NCBI GenBank assembly: GCA_017694135.1
Contig: JADING010000079.1
Coordinates: 1 to 9,175, forward strand
Source: Candidatus Scatoplasma merdavium
GTDB lineage: Bacteria > Bacillota_I > Bacilli_A > RFN20 > CAG-288
DNA: 9,175 bases
Reading direction: 5' to 3'
Both the position numbers and the translations under genes were made by a program. This document shows, piece after piece, positions 1-7,248 of the stretch (its first letter is position 1; the number at the start of each line of letters is the position of its first letter). The notes under the pieces were generated by a model. That model was not told where the DNA came from. It made no database searches and saw only the letters and a program-made list of their open reading frames with translations.

Positions 1-1470
1 CTCTTTGTTGAAGGTACAAATAACATCAGGGTACTTTTGTGAAGCTGTTTCAATCTTTGTTGCTTGCGCCTTGATATTTTCTTGATTGGCGTGATTCTTA
101 ACTAAGAAAATGTTCGAAGCTTGAGAATCGACTCCAGCCATACATCCTCCTTCACAAATCATGCCTTCTAAGACATCTTCAGTCTGTTGATTCTTCGCTA
201 ACTGTTTGACAAATTTTACGCATTCATCTGCCCCATTAGCGCACTTTAAAGTAAGGCGTTCAGTTTCGCCAATTTCTTCAAGGTACTTATTTAAACTCGC
301 GGCAACACCACCAGTATTACAGAAATTGCGGCCAGCAGCAGAACCGTTGTCGACCTCAACTCCATCTTCTGCCATTTTCAAAGGATCAACATCTTTAGCT
401 TTCATCATAGCGGTGATCTCTTCAAAAGTCACAACATAATCGATATTTTTAATATTCTTAGGCAGTAATCTCTCCGCTTTCTTAGCTACGCAAGGTCCAA
501 CAAAAACATTGATAGCATCAGGGTATTTTTCCCTTGCCATTCTTGCAGTAATAGCCATCGGAGACAAGACGTCTGAAGTGTGGTTCTTATAAACTTCAGG
601 GTAGAATTTTTGAACTAATGAAACGAAAGCCGGGCAGCAAGAAGTAGTAATATGTCTTCCTTCTTTCTTAGCTTCCAAAGCTTCTAAGGCTTCGTGCTTC
701 GTTGTTAGATCCGCTCCTTGAGCGACTTCGAATATGTCAGTAAAACCAATCTTTAACAAAGCGGAATAAACCTGCTTTAACGATGCTTTTCCCCATTGTC
801 CAACGATAGCAGGGGCAACCATAGCAATTACTTTCTTCCCTTCAGTGATAGCTTTGATAACATCCGTATAAGTTGAAAGCTCAGAAATGGCTCCAAAAGG
901 ACAAGAAGCTGAGCAACGTCCGCAGTTGACGCAATCAGGATCATCGATCTCAGCGATTTGACCTTCGATGTATTTTAAAGCACCGGTAGGACAGGCTTTA
1001 TGACAAGGGCGATCAGAAAGCAAAATCGCTCCGTAAGGGCAAGCCTTAGCACACATTGAACAGGCCTTGCACTTATCGTATGCAATATGCATTTTAGAAT
1101 CGCCTTCATAAATAGCTCCAAAATGGCAAGCCTTCTGACAAGGTTTAAACAAGCACTTGCGGCAGTTATCTGTGATGCGGACTCTATGAATGTTACAATC
1201 ATCGCAAGCAGCTTCTAAAACGTAAACAAACTGACCGTTTTTCGGCTCGTTTCCTTCCGGATCTTTACCCATCGCCAAATTTGTTCTTTCGCGAATAATT
1301 TCTCTTTCTTTGTAAATACAGCATCTCCATTTCGGTTCAGAATGAGAGATGAGCTTTTTTGCTACTTCATCTGGAGTTTGTTCGTTCAACTTTCCTTCGT
1401 AAGCGAGCTTTGCTACTTCAAAGAGAACATCTTGTTTAAAATGGTTATATTGGTCAAAACTGTTAGCCAC
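1..1470 (-). CDS. [FeFe] hydrogenase, group B type (3' end beyond the window)
   Basis: Iron-only hydrogenase that interconverts protons plus electrons and H2 in the cytoplasm, normally coupled to ferredoxin during fermentation. 490 codons are visible, with no stop before the left edge. The N-terminal third is a ferredoxin-like region with cysteine groups at C103/C106/C111/C115, C134/C137/C140/C144, C156/C160 and C180/C183/C186/C190; the last two full groups have the CxxCxxCxxxCP pattern of [4Fe-4S] clusters. The H-cluster domain shows all three signatures: TSCCPAF (277-283, with the proton-relay and ligand cysteines C278 and C279), GPCVAKKAE (325-333) and CEGGC (439-443). The changes TSCCPAF for TSCCPxW and GPC for MPC, and the absence of the GGG after the third motif, point to group B (compare CpIII of Clostridium pasteurianum) rather than group A. 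I chose the GTG start because AGGAGA lies 7 bases before it; an in-frame ATG at 1491-1489 has no such site. Maturases HydE, HydF and HydG are not in the window. The family is very sure, the subgroup fairly sure. Confidence 0.93.
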   Translation of the reverse strand, partial: MANSFDQYNHFKQDVLFEVAKLAYEGKLNEQTPDEVAKKLISHSEPKWRCCIYKEREIIRERTNLAMGKDPEGNEPKNGQFVYVLEAACDDCNIHRVRITDNCRKCLFKPCQKACHFGAIYEGDSKMHIAYDKCKACSMCAKACPYGAILLSDRPCHKACPTGALKYIEGQIAEIDDPDCVNCGRCSASCPFGAISELSTYTDVIKAITEGKKVIAMVAPAIVGQWGKASLKQVYSALLKIGFTDIFEVAQGADLTTKHEALEALEAKKEGRHITTSCCPAFVSLVQKFYPEVYKNHTSDVLSPMAITARMAREKYPDAINVFVGPCVAKKAERLLPKNIKNIDYVVTFEEITAMMKAKDVDPLKMAEDGVEVDNGSAAGRNFCNTGGVAASLNKYLEEIGETERLTLKCANGADECVKFVKQLAKNQQTEDVLEGMICEGGCMAGVDSQASNIFLVKNHANQENIKAQATKIETASQKYPDVICTFNKE

Positions 1471-1477
1471 AAAAAAA

Positions 1478-1501
1478 TCTCCTTTTTTCATTTAAAGTAT
1501 A
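1478..1501 (-). promoter_or_regulatory. Ribosome binding site deciding the hydrogenase GTG start, with a possible -10 box
   Basis: On the minus strand AGGAGA occupies 1483-1478, followed by seven T residues and then GTG. This is good spacing and selects GTG over the in-frame ATG seven codons upstream, which would place the site inside the gene. A TATACT hexamer at 1501-1496 matches the -10 consensus at five of six positions, but I find no acceptable -35 element, so a separate promoter here is only a weak possibility beside read-through from the upstream gene. Confidence 0.55.
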
Positions 1502-1528
1502 TCTTATTAAAACAAAAGATGGTATATT

Positions 1529-2101
1529 TTAGCTCTTTTTAATTTCCTCTAATTCCATGAAATATCCAATCAAATTCTCAGGAACTTCATCAATGAAAAA
1601 TTCCCCTGTTACTTTATTAGTATCAAAACCGAGATTTTGAATTGTTATTCCCTCTTGTAACAGGATCTTTTTTATCTGGGAATAATACGAGTTAAGACAA
1701 AGAAAACGATATCTTTTTTTAATCACTTCCTCTTGAAAGTTCTCTTCGCTAAGAAGCTCACTAACTAAATTTATAATAGTTCTTTCAAGATTGCTAGCAC
1801 CTAATAGCACACCGCCAAAATAGCGCACGACTACTATTAAGATTTTATGTACTCCCATCTTTTGAATAAGAGAAAGAATCTTGTGCATAGCATTAACTGG
1901 TTCACCATCTTCCTTAGCTTCTAAATTAGACGAGGAAAGATAGTAGCAATCTAGACAGTGCCGCGCCTTAGAATGTTCTGTTCTAATTTCATTGATTTTC
2001 GCTTTTATCTCATCAATTGTTTCAACCTTAAAAGCGTATGCGTAAAACTTTGACTTACTTACCTCTTTAAAAACTTCAAGATTATTTTTCAAAACTAACA
2101 T
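1529..2101 (-). CDS. Divergent YigZ/IMPACT-family (UPF0029) protein
   Basis: A 190-residue protein with the two-part architecture of the YigZ family: an IMPACT N-terminal domain (about 12-120) and a small C-terminal domain (about 125-185). Diagnostic stretches are KSKF (16-19), DGEP (65-68) and RYFGGVLLGASNLER (93-107). Bacterial YigZ proteins have no firmly assigned reaction; eukaryotic IMPACT acts on GCN2 signalling, but that role should not be transferred here. The usual glycine-rich GTAG after DGEP is replaced by VNAMH, and the usual LGxGGLxR reads LGASNLER, so this is an outlying member. An in-frame TTG at 2125 could extend it by eight residues. I prefer ATG at 2101, which gives the normal N-terminus directly before the KSKF region and has GGAG 13 bases upstream, a rather long spacing; the TTG has none. 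It lies 71 bases after the giant gene and 58 bases before the hydrogenase, in the same direction, so co-transcription is likely. Confidence 0.85.
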   Translation of the reverse strand: MLVLKNNLEVFKEVSKSKFYAYAFKVETIDEIKAKINEIRTEHSKARHCLDCYYLSSSNLEAKEDGEPVNAMHKILSLIQKMGVHKILIVVVRYFGGVLLGASNLERTIINLVSELLSEENFQEEVIKKRYRFLCLNSYYSQIKKILLQEGITIQNLGFDTNKVTGEFFIDEVPENLIGYFMELEEIKKS

Positions 2102-2172
2102 CGCAATTAGATTGCTCCAAACCAAATTGAAATTCTATAAACTGACTGTAGTTAAATCGCCTTAGAAACAAC

Positions 2173-5100
2173 CTAAGCGATAGAAGGCGGTATAAACTGA
2201 CCCTTAACGATTTTTGTGTACAAATCAATGAGTTTCGTCGTGGAAGCTTCAAATGACTCGTTTTCAAAGTCAATAGGGTCATCATAATTGATTAGGTTAT
2301 AATACTCTATTAACTGAGCGAGAGTCATAGGGTTCGAATTATAAGTGATAACATTAACTTTTCCAGCGTAGTAATCAATCATCTCAATAGCGATACGAGA
2401 ATTCAACAAGCGGACAGAAGAATCATCTAAGGTTACGTATTTAGTCAAAGAATTATCAGTATAAACTTGGTATAAATAGGCTTTTTCAAGCTCTTCTTGA
2501 CTCGGATTATCGCTTAGCTGCGGAGCGCTGATACTACTTACATCCGGTCCTAATTCAATAAAGGCTGCACTGATAATATCACTGAAATATGAAATCATCT
2601 TATCAGTATCAGTCATGTCGGCAAGATCTTCTAACGCAACTAAAGATGCCAAGGCGCGTATAGCTTGCAATTCGGAAATGTTAAAGTAGAGGTAATCATC
2701 TCCAAAAGGTTTATCCGCATAGAAGAAGGTCTTAAAGAAATTGATCTTTTCTTCAGATTCAGTGACCATATCAGCGAAATTATCCGAAAGAACCTTTGAG
2801 AGAATTTCTTGGCACAGATAAGATCTTTCAACGTTCAATACGCCGTTTTCATAAGTCAACTTAAAAGAGGACATACCCAGGTTATAAACAGTCTCACCAA
2901 AGCTAGTCATATCATCTAAGTCGACGTTAGAAAGCACGGATATCTCTTGTATAAACTGGTCGAGTATTTCACACTGAGTCTGCAGATATTCATCAGTTTT
3001 TCCATACGGGAACAAAAGGCTATTAATTCTTTCCGCTGGTCCAAAATTAGACATGTTAGAATCGATGTCTTCAACCGCTAAATCGCGCAGATAAGTATCG
3101 AAGTTTTCAACACCCGAAGATTGATCGATAAGTAAATAAACGATGTAACCACGCAGATTATCAAAAATGTGCATTTTTGAAATCGGTCCCAAAATCGCGT
3201 AAGATTTCAATCCTTCATCACCACCGATTTGAACGTTATCAAAAGATAAATCTCCATCTTCACCAACGTAATTCTTAAGTTCTGAAAACATCTTAACCAA
3301 CTGGTCGATTTCATTTGCCCAGAAAGAAACCGCGTCGGAAGAATAATGAACGTAAACTTCCGTGTTGTAATGGCGGTATTGCGTTCCATCAATTGTCAAA
3401 AGATTATTGATGTTCATTGTCTGAAGCATTTGATTAAACATACGCGGAACAGCCGGATGCAAGAGTTCAGACTCATTTATTTGATTAAATAACAAACCAA
3501 CAGATTCGGGTTGAATGTCTGCAGGCGAAGAGAAATTAGCGTAATTAATACCGTTTTCTAAAACGATTCTAAACATGTTTACCAATTTAGAAATTTCGCC
3601 ATCTTGCCCTTCCCAATTATCTATTTGTTCGACGAAAGGAAGAATACCATTATACGCTTGATCGGCGCTCAAATTGGTAATCTGCTCATCGATAGTAACA
3701 AAGTGAAGCAACTTCGCAACAAGCTGGTCGTAGAAAGAATATCTACTTCCAACCCTAGCGGTATTAGAGATGTTTAGTGAAGAAGCTGTAACCAACAACT
3801 GATCTAAAAACTCGCACATGGAATCGACTTCTTCTTGAGGAATATTTTCTAATCCACCTTCCGAAATCGTAACCAATCTATCGTCGTTAACTAAATCGTA
3901 AAGATTGCCAATGCTATCGATTTCAGAATCTAATTCAGCATCGGAAAGTTTAAGCAAGGCGTATGGATTCAATTCAGTTATTTTTAAAATTAAATTTGGA
4001 TCACCTTCAGTTCCTAGGCTAATGTCATTGACCTTATGTAAAGCGTAATCTAAAACATAAGGGAGATACATCTTGACACACTTAGAGTTAACGACAGTTT
4101 TTAAAAGTTCCGCTAGCTGACTGCCAGTGAGATTCTCTAAGATATCGCTATCTAATAAATTCAACTCTTTAATCTCTCTAAAAATATCACACAGCGATGC
4201 GATTTCTCCTGAAGTAGTTACAACTCTTGTGTACTTAATTGAATCAGGGTTTTCCGGATCAATAGAAACTTCGGAAGAAGATGTGGCTTCAACCCAAGCG
4301 AAATCGGGTTTCGTTTCTCCAGTAATGCTATTAGCGACAATCGAGAAACTATCTCTATCAAGTGAAATGCCAATCATTTCATCAATTCCCGTTTGAGATA
4401 ATATCGAATAGATCAAATCACCAAACTTATCGGTATAATTTCCAGAATTGTCTTTATTAACTGCAAATATCGAAGACGAAGCGCAAGCGGTAAGCAAAGC
4501 ATTGATAGTATCGACGTCTTGATTTATCCAATCGACATTTTCGAAGTTTTCAATACCTAAAGCATTGATATTATCAATAACTGCGCCAAGACGCTTTGCC
4601 TCATCTCCCCAATCAGTAACAACATTAAAATTGATGCTTATTCCGAGTTTTGAAAGCTCTGGTGCAACTTTTTGATTTAAAATGCTTGAAATAGATCCCC
4701 TCAACAACTGCGATTTAGATATTGTAGAAAGTATTTCATCAATCATCGATGAAGTCAAAGAAGAGATTTCAACAGTATCAGCGGTAAAGAAATCGATGTA
4801 TTTTTGAACGACTTCAATAGATTCAGCAAGAACGTTAACTTCGTTTTCCCAATCGATTGAAGACAAATCATCAGGCAAGCACAAACCAATATCGCTCAGT
4901 GATTCTTCACTGAACAATCCGCGAACCAAAACTTCAATATTGTGATTTTTAACCGAATTGACTCCATCAATAACTACTTCAGGATTAATAATTTCATTTT
5001 CAATAGCGGTATTTAAAATATTACGTATCGAATTTGGGTCGATGTGCTTAATAGCATCCATACCTGACGGATAATCCTTAAAAACCTTCTGAAGGTCAGA

Positions 5101-7116
5101 TATATCACCCAGGATGTTAAGTAGCTTCTTCGCTTCAGAAATCAATATCGAATTACCTTCGTCATCTTTCGGATTGAAATTAAAGTTACTAACAGTCAAA
5201 CCAAAAATTGAGGTGTTTTCATTTTCAAAAGCGCTAAAAACAACTTGTTCAAGAACCGATGGCAAAATATTCTTCAAAATCGTCGATTCATTAAAATCAT
5301 CAAGTAAAGAAGAAACAATATCAATAGTCTCTTTATCACCAAGATCAATAGATGAACTCTCGCTGTCAAATTTATCAAACAGCTTCATTGCGTTAGGAAT
5401 GGCATCAATAATAGGAGCGATGGACTGAGCTAAGTTGCCCTTTTCGATTTCTTCGCCTATATAAACTAAATCATCTTCTGTCACAAACTGATTCAACGAA
5501 TCAATAGAAGAAGTTAAAGACACTAAAAACTCAGGGAAATCAATAATGTTAGAAGAGAACAATGCGTTGTTGAGCAAGCCTTCAGTCGTGGTCTTATTGT
5601 TTTCATTGCTCTTTTCTAAAGCACCGAGAGAAAAATCGATTTCACCACCGCAAAGAAGAGCTTTGACATTGTCAATTTGAGCTGGATCTTCAATCAAGCT
5701 CAATAAATCATCGACAAAGGTATCCATAACATCTTGACTTAGAACCGTAATGTTAAGCAAACGCATACCATCAAACAAGAAATCGATGAGGTTATCAAAC
5801 GCTTCAGTGAAATTCAAATTTTTATATACGTCTTCAATGCTGCTTAAATAAGGGAAAGTCTCATTATTGGTTTTAGCAATATTAGCTAAAATAACTGGCA
5901 AGTTGTCGTGAATAATTTCGTTGTTTAAAACTGTCTTAATCGCGTCTTTGTAATTCTCTTTTTTCGAATAATCAATCTCAAATTCTTTTATTTGAGAATT
6001 CTGAGTGAGACTAGGAATAACAAAATCGTCAATTAATCCAGCGTTATAAAGCTGGTAATAAATCTCATTAACATCATCGAGAGTTGCAGAAAAATCGATT
6101 GTCGAAAAATCTAAATTAACATCCAAATTAACTTGGTTAATACCCATATTGGCAATCGCGGGTATTACATACATCAAAGTCTGCCACTGAGACAAAGGTT
6201 CTAAAATACCCGAAATAGTATCTGGTGACAAAAGCGAATTTAGATTAATAACGACATTGCTATCTTTATCGATAGAAAAGTCAACATCAATACCGGTAAT
6301 CAAAGCGGTAAGAACACTTATTTGATCGTAAAAAGAGGTTCTCTCTCCATCGATAGTAACTTCAGTAACCTTTGACATAAAAGAACGGTCAATCGATGAA
6401 TACGGATCATCAGTATAAAAGCTCAAAGCTGAATAAAAGGCAGAATCTTCATAAGAAGCTAGCAAGTCAATAATAGCTTGAACATCCGAATCAGTAAGAT
6501 CTTCAGTCTGGTGATCTTTAATTGTTGAAGCGATTCTAGATCCAGCCGCAACAACTGAAGAAAACGGGAACAAAAACATAGAAAAGACAACCGCTGAGCA
6601 AACAAAACCAACGCCCGCAGAAACAAAACGGTGTTTTTTGTGCTTCCTTCTCTCTTTAGAAACAAAGATACAATAAGTCAGAAGATAAACAATCAAAGAA
6701 ACTAAAGGAGAAAGAAGGAGAATAATCAAAAGCAAGCCAACCAAGAAAACAACGATAGAAATAATTGAGTGCGCCATACTAACAGCAGTTTCATAAACCG
6801 ACACACTTTCGCTAGCCTCAAACATATCAAGCGATTCAATCACTCGTATTAATGTTTCATCAATAGTAGTAACTTGAATTGTATTTCCATTCAAATTAAT
6901 TTCCGAAACGAGACTGGAAACATCTATTCCGCTAACTAAATTAGTAATGCTCGGGGTAACTAAAACCAAGACTAAAATAAGAATGGCTTTAACTATATAG
7001 CTCGTCGAAGTTTTATAAATGCCCCTTATTAAGCCAATAAGCGCGCCAATAAGCGCAAAAACAGCGACAAAAACAAACAGATAATTCCAATTTATATACT
7101 GAAGTATTTGTTCCAT
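2173..7116 (-). CDS. Giant membrane-anchored protein with CvpA-like N-terminus and repeat-rich exterior domain
   Basis: A 1647-residue protein of unknown function. The first 195 residues are membrane-embedded: hydrophobic segments at about 12-31, 40-58, 113-150 (long enough for one helix plus an amphipathic part, or a hairpin) and 165-192. The GALIGLIRGIYK region between the first two, and the overall helix spacing, resemble CvpA-family proteins; this is inferred from pattern, not proven. The very basic SKERRKHKKHR loop (153-163) should be cytoplasmic, so the last helix probably leads outward and places residues 195-1647 outside the cell membrane. That part is acidic, rich in Asp, Glu, Ser, Asn and Leu/Ile, looks mostly helical, and contains degenerate repeats. 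There is no LPxTG sorting signal, SLH domain or C-terminal membrane segment, so the N-terminus is the only anchor. The ATG start is preceded by AAGGA 12 bases upstream. It is first in a leftward series with yigZ and the hydrogenase. It could be an adhesin, an envelope scaffold or an exported tether; the sequence does not decide. Confidence 0.9.
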   Translation of the reverse strand: MEQILQYINWNYLFVFVAVFALIGALIGLIRGIYKTSTSYIVKAILILVLVLVTPSITNLVSGIDVSSLVSEINLNGNTIQVTTIDETLIRVIESLDMFEASESVSVYETAVSMAHSIISIVVFLVGLLLIILLLSPLVSLIVYLLTYCIFVSKERRKHKKHRFVSAGVGFVCSAVVFSMFLFPFSSVVAAGSRIASTIKDHQTEDLTDSDVQAIIDLLASYEDSAFYSALSFYTDDPYSSIDRSFMSKVTEVTIDGERTSFYDQISVLTALITGIDVDFSIDKDSNVVINLNSLLSPDTISGILEPLSQWQTLMYVIPAIANMGINQVNLDVNLDFSTIDFSATLDDVNEIYYQLYNAGLIDDFVIPSLTQNSQIKEFEIDYSKKENYKDAIKTVLNNEIIHDNLPVILANIAKTNNETFPYLSSIEDVYKNLNFTEAFDNLIDFLFDGMRLLNITVLSQDVMDTFVDDLLSLIEDPAQIDNVKALLCGGEIDFSLGALEKSNENNKTTTEGLLNNALFSSNIIDFPEFLVSLTSSIDSLNQFVTEDDLVYIGEEIEKGNLAQSIAPIIDAIPNAMKLFDKFDSESSSIDLGDKETIDIVSSLLDDFNESTILKNILPSVLEQVVFSAFENENTSIFGLTVSNFNFNPKDDEGNSILISEAKKLLNILGDISDLQKVFKDYPSGMDAIKHIDPNSIRNILNTAIENEIINPEVVIDGVNSVKNHNIEVLVRGLFSEESLSDIGLCLPDDLSSIDWENEVNVLAESIEVVQKYIDFFTADTVEISSLTSSMIDEILSTISKSQLLRGSISSILNQKVAPELSKLGISINFNVVTDWGDEAKRLGAVIDNINALGIENFENVDWINQDVDTINALLTACASSSIFAVNKDNSGNYTDKFGDLIYSILSQTGIDEMIGISLDRDSFSIVANSITGETKPDFAWVEATSSSEVSIDPENPDSIKYTRVVTTSGEIASLCDIFREIKELNLLDSDILENLTGSQLAELLKTVVNSKCVKMYLPYVLDYALHKVNDISLGTEGDPNLILKITELNPYALLKLSDAELDSEIDSIGNLYDLVNDDRLVTISEGGLENIPQEEVDSMCEFLDQLLVTASSLNISNTARVGSRYSFYDQLVAKLLHFVTIDEQITNLSADQAYNGILPFVEQIDNWEGQDGEISKLVNMFRIVLENGINYANFSSPADIQPESVGLLFNQINESELLHPAVPRMFNQMLQTMNINNLLTIDGTQYRHYNTEVYVHYSSDAVSFWANEIDQLVKMFSELKNYVGEDGDLSFDNVQIGGDEGLKSYAILGPISKMHIFDNLRGYIVYLLIDQSSGVENFDTYLRDLAVEDIDSNMSNFGPAERINSLLFPYGKTDEYLQTQCEILDQFIQEISVLSNVDLDDMTSFGETVYNLGMSSFKLTYENGVLNVERSYLCQEILSKVLSDNFADMVTESEEKINFFKTFFYADKPFGDDYLYFNISELQAIRALASLVALEDLADMTDTDKMISYFSDIISAAFIELGPDVSSISAPQLSDNPSQEELEKAYLYQVYTDNSLTKYVTLDDSSVRLLNSRIAIEMIDYYAGKVNVITYNSNPMTLAQLIEYYNLINYDDPIDFENESFEASTTKLIDLYTKIVKGQFIPPSIA
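3430..5922 (-). repeat. Degenerate proline-centred helical repeat in the giant protein
   Basis: Five 14-residue stretches align without gaps: NEIIHDNLPVILAN (399-412), STILKNILPSVLEQ (611-624), SQLLRGSISSILNQ (802-815), SKCVKMYLPYVLDY (1011-1024) and SELLHPAVPRMFNQ (1216-1229). The shared pattern is S/N at position 1, hydrophobics at 3, 4, 8, 11 and 12, proline at 9 in four of five, and usually N/Q at 14. Weaker relatives are WQTLMYVIPAIANM (311-324) and the segment ending ILPFVEQ (1158-1164). The DNA is not repeated, so these are old, diverged protein repeats. Comparison was by eye. Confidence 0.6.
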
Positions 7117-7128
7117 AAAATAAAATTG

Positions 7129-7172
7129 TCCTTGTTCTTTTTAATTATATATGAAACTACATTTATTTTTAA
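7129..7172 (-). promoter_or_regulatory. Promoter and ribosome binding site of the giant-protein gene
   Basis: On the minus strand a perfect TATAAT -10 box (7149-7144) lies 17 bases after TTAAAA (7172-7167), which matches the -35 consensus at four of six positions: a housekeeping sigma-A type promoter. Transcription should start near 7137, giving a leader of about 20 bases that contains AAGGA (7133-7129). It probably also drives the YigZ-family and hydrogenase genes, since no terminator is seen between them. Confidence 0.6.
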
Positions 7173-7194
7173 GTTAAATCATTTACTTTAGCTT

Positions 7195-7245
7195 TTAACA
7201 AACTCCTTCCTTTGTGTTAATATTGTCAAGTATATTGAGGAAGGA
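7195..7245 (+). promoter_or_regulatory. Extended -10 promoter and ribosome binding site of the CPBP gene
   Basis: TTAACA (7195-7200, five of six of the -35 consensus) is followed after exactly 17 bases by TAATAT (7218-7223), which has the extended -10 dinucleotide TG at 7215-7216. The start of transcription would be near 7230, and GAGGAAGGA (7237-7245) just before the ATG is the ribosome binding site. A short leader of about 19 bases results. This unit fires away from the giant-protein promoter; the two -35 boxes are only about 22 bases apart, so one bound factor could affect both. Confidence 0.6.
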
Positions 7246-7248
7246 AAA

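Noticed and set aside
206..439. Plus-strand reading frame of 77 codons
   Set aside because: It lies antisense within the clearly coding H-cluster domain of the hydrogenase and has no ribosome binding site or recognisable protein features.
975..1202. Minus-strand reading frame of 75 codons in the hydrogenase region
   Set aside because: It is a shifted-frame shadow of the ferredoxin-like region; the true frame carries the cysteine motifs.
2159..2180. Possible hairpin (cttag/ctaag with flanking g-c pairs and one bulge) at the end of the giant gene
   Set aside because: The stem is short and bulged, overlaps the stop codon, and no T-run follows on either strand, so it is not a convincing terminator.
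4127..5428. Plus-strand frames of 89 and 104 codons antisense to the giant gene
   Set aside because: Their compositions mirror the repetitive Ser/Asp/Glu codons of the opposite strand, with no good ribosome binding site and no known features.
7204..7245. Seven-base inverted repeat tccttcc / ggaagga around the CPBP promoter
   Set aside because: The left arm lies upstream of the predicted transcription start, so it cannot fold with the ribosome binding site in the message; the right arm is simply the ribosome binding site.
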